The notes beneath the pieces were generated by a model. That model did no database searches, was not told the DNA's origin, and worked only from the letters and a program-made list of their open reading frames with translations. From CAZMZW01 sp964571135 (GTDB taxonomy: Bacteria > Chloroflexota > Anaerolineae > Anaerolineales > Anaerolineaceae): 64,000 bases of DNA. The stretch lies in contig CAZMZW010000003.1 in the NCBI GenBank assembly GCA_964571135.1, positions 186,001 to 250,000 of the forward strand, written 5' to 3'. The position numbers and the translations under genes were made by a program. Below, one piece after another: positions 1-7,829 of the stretch; the first letter of the stretch is position 1; each line of letters begins with the position of its first letter.

Positions 1-192
1 TCGTATGATAAACCGGGTAAGGAAATGGTGGCAATTCAGAAATTCTCTAGAGAACAGGGTTTGTTTCATTATATTCACGATAATATTATTTTGATCATCC
101 CGCCTCTGGTTATTTCTGAGCCAGAATTGTCGGAAGGATTCAATATTCTTTCGCAAGCTCTAACAATTACAGATAAATTAGTCGAGGGTTAG
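1..192 (+). CDS. Class III aminotransferase, C-terminal fragment
   Basis: The reading frame is open from the first base to a TAG at 190-192 and gives 63 residues; the gene begins outside the window. The residues resemble the end of class III PLP aminotransferases (acetylornithine / 4-aminobutyrate type). The segment around HDNIILIIPPLVIS matches the usual strand after the small-domain helix, and the following ELSEGFNILSQAL matches the last helix. The PLP-lysine region is not in the window, so the substrate cannot be named. The next gene starts 10 bases later on the same strand, so the two are probably co-transcribed. I am fairly sure of the family but not of the specificity. Confidence 0.7.
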   Translation, partial: SYDKPGKEMVAIQKFSREQGLFHYIHDNIILIIPPLVISEPELSEGFNILSQALTITDKLVEG

Positions 193-202
193 TGGATTTG
201 AT

Positions 203-1132
203 ATGAGTGAAAAAATAAGGATCGAAAATGTGGTCATCCTTGGGACTGGCCCAGCTGGACTAGCTGCAGCACTTTATACTGCAAGGGCAGAATTGCAACC
301 GCTGGTTTTCACTGGGACGGATTTAGGCGGCCAGGCAGCCCTGACCGATCGAATTGAAAATTATCCTGGCTTTCCTCAAGGCGTGGGAGGGGGAGAATTG
401 GCGAATTTATTTCAAAAAACTGCCGAAAGGTTTGGCGCGAGGGTGGAATATGAAACAGCGGTTAGTGTGGATTTATCCGATTCACCCTTCAAAGTTTTTA
501 CATACGATAAAGAATATTTAACCAGGACGATCATTATCGCCACTGGCGCAAGTCCGAATAATTTAAATATTCCTGGTGAAAAGGAAATGCGCGGCAAAGG
601 AGTATCTTATTGTGCAACTTGTGATGGCTCGTTTTTCAAGGATAAAGAAGTAGCAGTTGTGGGTGGAGGGGATAGTGCTTTAGAAGAAGCATTATTCCTA
701 ACCCGATTTGCCTCTTCGGTAACCATCATTCACCGGCGTAATGAGCTCCGCGCAGGCGTGCTTCTCCAAAAAAGAGCCAAAGATAACCCCAAGATTCATT
801 TTCTGCTGGATTCAGTTGTTGAAGAAATAAAGGGCAAAGATACAGTTGATTCGTTATTAATCAAGAATATTGCAACGAATACAAATAGTATATTAAAAGT
901 GGATGGGGTATTTATTTTTATTGGTCATACCCCCAACACACAGTTATTTAAAACCTGTTTGGATTTGGATGATAAAGGTTACCTTGAGGTGGATCAACGT
1001 ATGCGCACAAGAATACCTGGAATTTTCGCTGCCGGTGAAGTGGCGGATGGTCTCTATCGCCAGGTTATCACTTCAGCAGGTATGGGGGCTTCGGCAGGCA
1101 TCGAAGTAACTCGATTTCTTGGGCATCTATAA
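203..1132 (+). CDS. trxB: Thioredoxin reductase-like FAD/NAD(P)-disulfide oxidoreductase
   Basis: This 309-residue protein has the full layout of low-molecular-weight thioredoxin reductases. The FAD dinucleotide motif GTGPAG is at 14-19, the redox-active CATC pair at C137/C140, the NAD(P)H motif GGGDSA at 154-159, and HRRNELRA at 177-184, where the arginines normally select NADPH. The protein would transfer electrons from NADPH to thioredoxin in the cytoplasm. Length is normal for the family. One variation is that the C-terminal FAD motif reads AAGEVAD rather than the usual AAGDV. No thioredoxin gene is nearby. The ATG at 203 follows the aminotransferase stop by 10 bases. A ferredoxin-dependent reductase is less likely because the CATC pair is intact. 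Confidence 0.9.
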   Translation: MSEKIRIENVVILGTGPAGLAAALYTARAELQPLVFTGTDLGGQAALTDRIENYPGFPQGVGGGELANLFQKTAERFGARVEYETAVSVDLSDSPFKVFTYDKEYLTRTIIIATGASPNNLNIPGEKEMRGKGVSYCATCDGSFFKDKEVAVVGGGDSALEEALFLTRFASSVTIIHRRNELRAGVLLQKRAKDNPKIHFLLDSVVEEIKGKDTVDSLLIKNIATNTNSILKVDGVFIFIGHTPNTQLFKTCLDLDDKGYLEVDQRMRTRIPGIFAAGEVADGLYRQVITSAGMGASAGIEVTRFLGHL

Positions 1133-1149
1133 AAAACCAAATGATTAGA

Positions 1150-1180
1150 AAAACAGCGGGCTGGATCGGCTCGCTGTTTT
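1150..1180. terminator. Bidirectional intrinsic terminator
   Basis: A 9-bp perfect stem (AAAACAGCG / CGCTGTTTT) can be extended by four pairs including G-T pairs. It is flanked by A and T tracts, so it has a U-tail on both strands. It lies between the convergent trxB and LysM genes. Confidence 0.8.
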
Positions 1181-1193
1181 CAACATTGACTTA

Positions 1194-2336
1194 TTAGCTG
1201 GGGGTTGCAGCCCCGCTAATTCCAGTCCATCCGAATACACGGGATGAACTGGCTGCACCGGCAGGCACCCAAATTTGCTGTCCATCAGCGGTCGTTCCAG
1301 ACTGTCGCACTGGCTGAATATACCAGCGGATGATGTGGATGGCAGTATCCGAAGGACGGAATGTGACGGGAACAATATATTTGGTATCCGGTGTGTAGTC
1401 CACCAGTTTCTTGCCTGCACCGGTGGTGAGATCTTCAATGTTTACTGCATAGGTCTCGCCTTCACGCATTCCACCGATTGCTGCCCATTGCAGAGTGACA
1501 GTTTCATTGGTTGCACTGAATGTGGACCCATCTGCCGGTAAAAGAAGGTTTGTGGGTGAGTAAGGCGGAGGCAGAGTTGGTGTGGGTGTTGGGCCTGGCG
1601 TAGGCAACCGCTGACAGAGCGGGATTTTAATGATCTGACCCACATATACAATATCAGAAGTCAAACCATTATAGGTTTTCAGTGTTTCAATTGCGATTCC
1701 ATAATTTTGTGCGATTCCACCTAAGTAGTCATTCTCACCTACACGTATTTCCAACTTCTGGCAGGCCGTCTCGGTTTTCTGGGCAATGCTCAAGGTTGTA
1801 GTAGGCATCGGTGAAGCGGTTGGCGTTGGTTGTGGAACTTTTATTACCTGCCCAATGGTTAGAACACCGCAATTGGGAGGAAGATTATTGATATCCACGA
1901 TGCTTTGAATGGATACCCCGAAAGCACCAGCGATCAGTCCACAAGTATCTCCCGATATGACAGTATGTTCTTTAGGCGGCAGCGGTGTAAAAGTTGGCTG
2001 AGAAGTAGGCGTTGTAGTGGGAGCTAAGGTTTGTTCCAGGGTAGGCGTGAGGGTGGCAGTGGCTGTGGGCAAGGGTCCTGCCACCTGTCCGGTTCCACGC
2101 AGAATTAAAAAGATCAAACCCGCTCCAATCGCAAGAGTAATTAGAATTAATCCGATCGCAAAAGGCAAGCTGAGGGTTACCTCGGGTAAACGCGCTCCCT
2201 GAATCGGCTTAGAGCTGGAGGGGGTTGGTTTACCGGTGAATGTTCGACCGCAAACCAGGCAGCGGGTTGCATTTTCGCTAACCCGCGTTCCGCAGGTAGG
2301 GCATACTTTTGTTGACGAAATAGGTTCTGGGCTCAT
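1194..2336 (-). CDS. Membrane protein with zinc ribbon, TM helix, two LysM domains and a C-terminal beta domain
   Basis: The 380 residues read as a single-pass membrane protein. An N-terminal zinc ribbon (C12, C15, C26, C29) should sit in the cytoplasm. A hydrophobic helix spans about 56-79 and is followed by a Pro/Thr-rich linker. Two LysM domains lie at about 124-168 and 196-240, separated by a second Thr/Pro linker, and a fibronectin/Ig-like domain runs from about 258 to the end. LysM domains bind N-acetylglucosamine polymers, so the outside part should hold peptidoglycan or another glycan. Each LysM appears to carry paired cysteines. The function is unknown; a wall-attached scaffold or sensor is an inference. 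No good Shine-Dalgarno sequence precedes the ATG. Confidence 0.8.
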   Translation of the reverse strand: MSPEPISSTKVCPTCGTRVSENATRCLVCGRTFTGKPTPSSSKPIQGARLPEVTLSLPFAIGLILITLAIGAGLIFLILRGTGQVAGPLPTATATLTPTLEQTLAPTTTPTSQPTFTPLPPKEHTVISGDTCGLIAGAFGVSIQSIVDINNLPPNCGVLTIGQVIKVPQPTPTASPMPTTTLSIAQKTETACQKLEIRVGENDYLGGIAQNYGIAIETLKTYNGLTSDIVYVGQIIKIPLCQRLPTPGPTPTPTLPPPYSPTNLLLPADGSTFSATNETVTLQWAAIGGMREGETYAVNIEDLTTGAGKKLVDYTPDTKYIVPVTFRPSDTAIHIIRWYIQPVRQSGTTADGQQIWVPAGAASSSRVFGWTGISGAATPS

Positions 2337-2408
2337 TTTTTTAATTAAATTACCTTATACTTCACAAGACTAAACATTATATCATTTAGGTTTTATAGGA
2401 TATTCAAG

Positions 2409-3620
2409 TTGTTTGAACAAGAGCTGTTATCAAAAGACTCGAAATCAGTCAGTCTTTATATTCATATCCCATTTTGTCGCAAGCGATGCAATTATTGTGA
2501 TTTTAACACATTTGTCAATATGGAAAATTTCATTCCTGACTATGTAAGTACGCTTTGCGATGAGATCAATATCGCTGGAAAAACAATCAATAATAGTGAA
2601 CTCATCCATACCATCTTTTTTGGGGGAGGGACTCCTTCGGTTTTGTCTGGTCAATATTATGAGCAAATATTTAATTCGATTAGAAAGAATTTTCAATTAT
2701 CACAAGAACCAGAAATTTCCATGGAGGTCAATCCTGGAACAGTTACATTGGAATATTTAAATCAAATCTTCCGCCTTGGGGTAAACCGCCTCAGTGTCGG
2801 TATGCAATCTTCCAATCCAGAAGAATTGAAGTACCTTGGGCGCATTCATAATCCTGTTGATGTGATCAACGCAGTAAAATGGGCAAGAATGGCAGGGTTT
2901 GCTAACTTCTCGATCGATCTAATGTTTGGATTGCCTGGACAAACTTTAAAATCCTGGCAGGATACGATGGAATTTGCCTTACGGTTGGAGCCAACCCATA
3001 TTTCATTGTATTCATTAACCTTTGAGGAAAAGACTCCTTTTGCCAAATGGTTATTCCAGGGATTACTTCCCGCAATGGAAGAGGATTTACCTTCTGATAT
3101 GTATGAATATGCAATGGATACCCTGGCAAAAAGAAATTTTATACAATATGAAATTTCCAACTGGGCGAAGAGCAATTGTGGGAAAACCAGTACTATTTGT
3201 AAACATAATTTGCAATACTGGCTGAACAAACCTTATCTTGGCATTGGAGCGGGTGCGCATAGTTATTACAGCCATCAACGCTGGGAAAATATTGGCACAA
3301 TTCCTGGTTATATCGAGGCCAATAGAAGGTCAAGAAACAATAGAACCTTCTTTTCCCAAATTAATTTGCTGGATTTAAATCAAAAGACTGAAATGCAAGA
3401 AACCATGTTCATGGGGTTAAGGCTTGTCCAGCAGGGAGTATCGAACCATGCATTTAAAAAACGTTTTGGGATGTCAATTATGGATATCTTTTGCAAAGAA
3501 GTGGACGAGTTGTTGGGATTAGGTTTGGTGGAATGGGCAGGAGAAGAAAATGAAAACCTTCGTCTCACTCAGAGAGGAATTCTTCTGGGAAATCAAGTGT
3601 TCATGCGTTTTGTAGATTAA
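2409..3620 (+). CDS. hemW: Radical SAM protein HemW (heme chaperone / HemN-like)
   Basis: The 403-residue protein has the YIHIPFC motif with the radical SAM cysteines C23, C27 and C30 (CxxxCxxC) followed by DF. It has GGGTPS near residue 72 and the HemN C-terminal domain. The short N-terminus before the cysteines is typical of HemW, a heme-binding protein thought to deliver heme. True coproporphyrinogen dehydrogenase HemN has a longer N-terminus. The start is a TTG at 2409 with AGGA 8 bases upstream; the first in-frame ATG lies after the cysteine motif and would destroy the cluster site. The gene ends 4 bases into the convergent L,D-transpeptidase gene. Confidence 0.88.
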   Translation: MFEQELLSKDSKSVSLYIHIPFCRKRCNYCDFNTFVNMENFIPDYVSTLCDEINIAGKTINNSELIHTIFFGGGTPSVLSGQYYEQIFNSIRKNFQLSQEPEISMEVNPGTVTLEYLNQIFRLGVNRLSVGMQSSNPEELKYLGRIHNPVDVINAVKWARMAGFANFSIDLMFGLPGQTLKSWQDTMEFALRLEPTHISLYSLTFEEKTPFAKWLFQGLLPAMEEDLPSDMYEYAMDTLAKRNFIQYEISNWAKSNCGKTSTICKHNLQYWLNKPYLGIGAGAHSYYSHQRWENIGTIPGYIEANRRSRNNRTFFSQINLLDLNQKTEMQETMFMGLRLVQQGVSNHAFKKRFGMSIMDIFCKEVDELLGLGLVEWAGEENENLRLTQRGILLGNQVFMRFVD

Positions 3621-4642
3621 TAGACCAGAACGGGAGTGCGATGAGTGACAGGCGTGTTGGGTTGTGGTAATGTCCATCGGTAAACCCATTTGGCATCTTC
3701 CGAACGCATATTTACACAACCATGGCTCATGGTAACCCCATAATTATTATGCCAGTAAGTGCCGTGAATCGCGACTCCAGTGGAACTCTCAAAATAGGAT
3801 ACCCAGGGAACTCCAGGCAATTCATACGCTTCAACATCTGATCGAATAGTGCCATCTCCCATATGCACGGAAGGTCTTTTCGCCTGAATATGAAACTCGC
3901 CTTTGGGTGTGTCAGTTGGAATTAAATTTGGATCTGTGTTCAAATATGGCCGGCCGGTGGAAACCTTTACCTGCTTGACGATTTTTGAATCTTCAAAAGC
4001 AGTCAATTGCTGCATATCAATGGATATTTCTATCTTTTTTAATTCAGGGGCGAGATTGGGAGAAAGTGGAGTTAATTCATCCGGATCAATTATGTGCATG
4101 TGGACTGCGGGGATGTAGTAAGAAAGAGTGACCAAACTATCCCGAATCTCATACCAGGGTTGCCCATCGGGTCCCTCGCGAACGCTGAAAATGGGATGAA
4201 CTGAACTGAAGTAAAGCATGTACAGCTTTTCCCAATCTCCTCTTGCATGCAATTGATAGGATTGGCTGAAAGGAACGGTCACTTCTGCATATTGAGTCTG
4301 TTTGGGAAAGGAATCGATAATCGGATTCAAATGGTATTGAACCTTCTGAACGTACCCGCTGTGAATATATCCACCCCACACCCGAAACCAAATTGAGTTG
4401 TACACGGGTCCAAATTCTGAATCTACTTCACGGTAAATATTTACTATGGAATTCCTGTACCTCTGGGCAACAATTCGGCTCTTATCGGATGGTTTTTCAT
4501 GGACGCTTATGGATTCAGCAGTTACACGACCGAATTCTGTAATTGGAGAATATTGAGAGAATCGTTGGGGATTAATAGCCAGACCTATAGACCCCATTCC
4601 AAGTAGTTTCACAAATTCTCTTCGGGATATTTTCTTATCCAT
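3617..4642 (-). CDS. Tat-exported L,D-transpeptidase (YkuD domain)
   Basis: The 341-residue protein starts with a twin-arginine signal (SRREFVKLLG, residues 6-15). The catalytic YkuD domain occupies the last third, with H293 in HGTYWHNN and the SHGCVNM motif holding H307 and the nucleophile C309. The family makes 3-3 cross-links in peptidoglycan or attaches proteins to it. The middle third has SH3-like beta character. Use of Tat rather than Sec for this enzyme is the notable trait. Its stop codon overlaps the hemW stop region by 4 bases in convergent orientation, so no terminator separates them. The fold assignment is firm; the exact cross-link made is inferred. Confidence 0.88.
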   Translation of the reverse strand: MDKKISRREFVKLLGMGSIGLAINPQRFSQYSPITEFGRVTAESISVHEKPSDKSRIVAQRYRNSIVNIYREVDSEFGPVYNSIWFRVWGGYIHSGYVQKVQYHLNPIIDSFPKQTQYAEVTVPFSQSYQLHARGDWEKLYMLYFSSVHPIFSVREGPDGQPWYEIRDSLVTLSYYIPAVHMHIIDPDELTPLSPNLAPELKKIEISIDMQQLTAFEDSKIVKQVKVSTGRPYLNTDPNLIPTDTPKGEFHIQAKRPSVHMGDGTIRSDVEAYELPGVPWVSYFESSTGVAIHGTYWHNNYGVTMSHGCVNMRSEDAKWVYRWTLPQPNTPVTHRTPVLVY

Positions 4643-4698
4643 GGAGCGGGATTATACCAACGAACTATAAATAAATTGCATGAAGGTATTCATAAGAA

Positions 4699-7017
4699 TC
4701 AGAAGAGCAATAATGTGCCGGGATCAGCGATAAGAAAAAACTTTCGATAGGCAATATTCTCTTTCAGGATCAAATGAAGATCATTATTGATTTTATTGGC
4801 CTTTTCCTGATCACTCCGGCCACCGCGTCCGATTTTAATCAGTGGAAATTTGGATGAGAGAATAGTTATCGAGCCTTTGGCCTCAATAAGGTGAATCGCA
4901 GTATTCACAGCGATAAAAGTTAGCGATGTTCGCGCCGCCAATAATTCCAGGTCAAGCACGCCGTCTTTATGTGTGATAGCAAAACGAAGAAGACCCGAAA
5001 TCCTTTTGATGAATTCCTGCTGGTCATCTGCCTGCGGGTTTAATCCAAAAAGAAATATTTCCCCAGGTTTAACTCGTTCAATCACTTGTTTTAATATTTC
5101 CCGACTTGGAGGAATTGTGGCGACAGCCATGATGTGACCACTGGTCACTTGTGAACGGTTAACAAAATCTATTCCTGGAATATCAATATTTTCACCCCAA
5201 ATATTTTGGGTCTGGCATTTAATCGAATTTAATACCTTCAAAATATTCTCATGATCTTCATTGCGGAAGTCGTTGATCTTATAAGGAGCTTGATTATCGA
5301 CAATTATTGATTCACTGATCGATTCCCTGAAGGATGTCCATTCCATTTGGATATCCCGCTTGCCCTTAATATTGCTGGCTCGGACTGTAAAAGCCAGGTC
5401 AAAGTTGCCTTGCGGTTGAGGTGACCCATTTCCTTGCCACCAAATAACTTCCTTCATGATTCCGGTTTGATCCCTGACTTTAACTTTGAGATGTTCCTGG
5501 TTCTTACCGATGATCGAAGAGTTCACTAATTCAAGATTTCGAGAACTCAGGATAACTGGCGGATTGCCGGGACCAAAAGGTGAGAGTTTTTCAATTGACT
5601 CTGCAAGCTCTAATTTAATTGATTTGAGCGGTAAAAAGGCATCAATCCTCAAATCTTGTTGTTTCTGTATGGAAGGGAATATTTTCAAAATAGTGTTTTC
5701 TATATTGATCTTAAATTGATTAATCAGGTCTGCCTTCATAGATAGGCCGGCAGCCATCGGATGGCCACCCCAGGAGATCAGCAAATCTTTCTGCATTCCT
5801 ATCAAGGAGTTGATATCCAACCCTTCAACCGATCGTGCAGAGCCGTGTGCAATCCCCTTATCATCAATCGATAGAATGATGACTGGTTTGGAAAATTGAT
5901 TCACCAGGCGACTTGCAACAATTCCTATAACCCCAGGTTCCCATTTAATTTGTGCAAGAAGCAAAAGAGGGGCACTAAGAAAGCTAGGGTCGTTGTCGAT
6001 TTGTATTATGGCCGCATGATGTATTTGGTCCACTGCCAATTTTCTCTTGAAATTCCAATTCTCTAATTCCAAAGCCATTTTCTTCGTAATTTGTCTATCT
6101 TTAGAAGTAAAAAAAGTGATCATGGAATTAGCGTTATCCATACGACCAATTGCATTTAACCTTGGAGCGATGATGAAACTGATATGTTCCTCGGATAATA
6201 ATTCAGGATCTACATCAGCCAAATGAAGCAATTCCTGTAGACCCACACGCTGGTTTTTCCGCAATTGGATCAACCCGGTTTGCACCAAATAGCGATTTTC
6301 CGAATTGAGGTGAGCCATATCTGCAACTGTTCCAAGTGCAACCAGATCTAATAATGGTGAGACCTCATTTGAATAACCAAAATCATCCAAAACGGCTTTT
6401 GCCAATTGGTAAGCAGTCCCAACCCCACTCAGAAATCGCAAAGGATGTTCTGTAGGCAGCTGGTTTGGATTGATAATGGCAAAGGCAAAAGGGAGTTGAT
6501 CGGGAAGGCTATGATGGTCAGTGATGATGACATCCACCCCTTGCTGATTGGAGAGTTCAACTGCATCATTGGCACTGATCCCGGTGTCGCAACTAATCAA
6601 CAGGTTGATTCCTTTTTCTAAGAAAACTTTTAATATGGGAGGATAAATTCCATGGCTTTCTTCAGCGCGAATTGGAATGTGATATTCAACCTTGGCACCA
6701 ATCATTTTCATGCAGGTAACCAGCACCGTGGTTGCGGTTTGTCCATCCACATCAAAATCACCCCAAATGCCAATTGTTTCTCCTATCTGGGTGGCTTTGC
6801 GGATCCTTTCCAGGGCTTTAGCCAGATCGGGAAATTCATATGGAGATGCGGGCTGATATTTACCGGGATTAAAAAAAGAATCGGCTTGATCTAAAGAAAT
6901 GATTCCACCCAAAGAGAGTGCTTGTGCAATAAGCGGTTCATTCTTAAATGCCTGAAATATTTCATTTGAAGGCTCAATATTTCTTGGTTCTATCCAATTT
7001 CTGTCCGCCTGTATCAA
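4699..7017 (-). CDS. recJ: Single-stranded-DNA-specific exonuclease RecJ
   Basis: This is a 772-residue DHH-superfamily nuclease that degrades single-stranded DNA 5' to 3' during recombination and repair. Visible motifs are DFDVDG (D87, D89, D91), D144 in the CDTG segment, the DHH triad at 167-169, and a later SGVGTAYQLA motif. The DHHA1 and OB domains follow. About 200 residues follow the core, as in the long Firmicute-type RecJ proteins. The ATG overlaps the end of the upstream nuclease gene by 4 bases, which suggests translational coupling. Three further DNA-end processing genes lie directly upstream, so this RecJ is likely to be made together with them. Confidence 0.93.
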   Translation of the reverse strand: MIQADRNWIEPRNIEPSNEIFQAFKNEPLIAQALSLGGIISLDQADSFFNPGKYQPASPYEFPDLAKALERIRKATQIGETIGIWGDFDVDGQTATTVLVTCMKMIGAKVEYHIPIRAEESHGIYPPILKVFLEKGINLLISCDTGISANDAVELSNQQGVDVIITDHHSLPDQLPFAFAIINPNQLPTEHPLRFLSGVGTAYQLAKAVLDDFGYSNEVSPLLDLVALGTVADMAHLNSENRYLVQTGLIQLRKNQRVGLQELLHLADVDPELLSEEHISFIIAPRLNAIGRMDNANSMITFFTSKDRQITKKMALELENWNFKRKLAVDQIHHAAIIQIDNDPSFLSAPLLLLAQIKWEPGVIGIVASRLVNQFSKPVIILSIDDKGIAHGSARSVEGLDINSLIGMQKDLLISWGGHPMAAGLSMKADLINQFKINIENTILKIFPSIQKQQDLRIDAFLPLKSIKLELAESIEKLSPFGPGNPPVILSSRNLELVNSSIIGKNQEHLKVKVRDQTGIMKEVIWWQGNGSPQPQGNFDLAFTVRASNIKGKRDIQMEWTSFRESISESIIVDNQAPYKINDFRNEDHENILKVLNSIKCQTQNIWGENIDIPGIDFVNRSQVTSGHIMAVATIPPSREILKQVIERVKPGEIFLFGLNPQADDQQEFIKRISGLLRFAITHKDGVLDLELLAARTSLTFIAVNTAIHLIEAKGSITILSSKFPLIKIGRGGRSDQEKANKINNDLHLILKENIAYRKFFLIADPGTLLLF

Positions 7018-7829
7018 AATTCTATTTCCTCAATTTCATTAAAATCTATTTCGGCGCTGTTATTGGAATTTAATCCATTACCTTCATCAATTTTCGTAAC
7101 ATCGCCTGCCTGAAGTCCTCGATCACAAAGGGAACGGTAAATGCAATATTTACATTTTCTTTCATCGTCGGTTAATGGATAATCGCCATTTTCCCGTTTT
7201 GCGATTTCTTCGATCATCTCTTTCAAAAAAATTTCTGTTCGTTTATATTGGGTGGTGGAATAATTGAATACCTCAGGTTCATTGGGAAATTCAGGGAACC
7301 AGTAGATCATCCGGATATTTTCGAGAGAACAGTCTTTCTTACTTGCTTCCGATAGTACAAAAGGATAAACCAGGCTTTGGATCTTCTTTTCCAGGAAAGA
7401 GGCAGAAGCACGGTGCCGGGTTGTTTTCCAATCCAGGATGATTGCGTTCCCACCTTCTTCGAAAACAAGAAGGTCATATTTTGCTATAAGTCGATAATTA
7501 CAAAAATGAATGATCTGAGGATACTCCACCAATCTCTGGAAATTAATATGCTGATCAATAAATATCAGATAGTTTTTCCACCACCTGGTAAGATCGGGGT
7601 TATCCATTGAATGTTCTAAAAAATCTATTGATATTCCGGCAAGATGTTGTTGAACCAGGGTGTGAAATCTCAAACCTAAATATTGAAGCCGTTCAAATTC
7701 CTGGATAGGTTCGCTCACCAGTGCTGGCCAGTCCTGCTTAAGCAAGTACTTTAATTCAAATCGGCGTGGGCAATCCACAAAGTCTTGCAGGTTATTTTGG
7801 CTAAATCGAAAGTCAATCGGAAGCGGCAT
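7014..7829 (-). CDS. PD-(D/E)XK nuclease with Fe-S cluster (Cas4/AddB-type, stand-alone)
   Basis: The 271 residues form a RecB-family nuclease. D119 and the D133-W-K135 motif give the PD-(D/E)XK active site. One N-terminal cysteine (C20, in DCPRRF) and three C-terminal ones (C226, C229, C235) match the 4Fe-4S staple seen in AddB and Cas4. An acidic tail of about 30 residues follows the last cysteine. No cas genes or repeats are near, so a Cas4 role is unlikely. The gene overlaps the upstream helicase by 17 bases and recJ by 4. The ATG has a GGAGG 6 bases upstream. It is best read as the separate nuclease subunit of an AddAB-like resection complex, which is an inference. Confidence 0.82.
   Translation of the reverse strand: MPLPIDFRFSQNNLQDFVDCPRRFELKYLLKQDWPALVSEPIQEFERLQYLGLRFHTLVQQHLAGISIDFLEHSMDNPDLTRWWKNYLIFIDQHINFQRLVEYPQIIHFCNYRLIAKYDLLVFEEGGNAIILDWKTTRHRASASFLEKKIQSLVYPFVLSEASKKDCSLENIRMIYWFPEFPNEPEVFNYSTTQYKRTEIFLKEMIEEIAKRENGDYPLTDDERKCKYCIYRSLCDRGLQAGDVTKIDEGNGLNSNNSAEIDFNEIEEIEF

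Noticed and set aside
7014..7829. Cas4 of a CRISPR system
   Set aside because: The fold and cysteines would fit, but there are no cas genes or repeats, and it overlaps a helicase and recJ.
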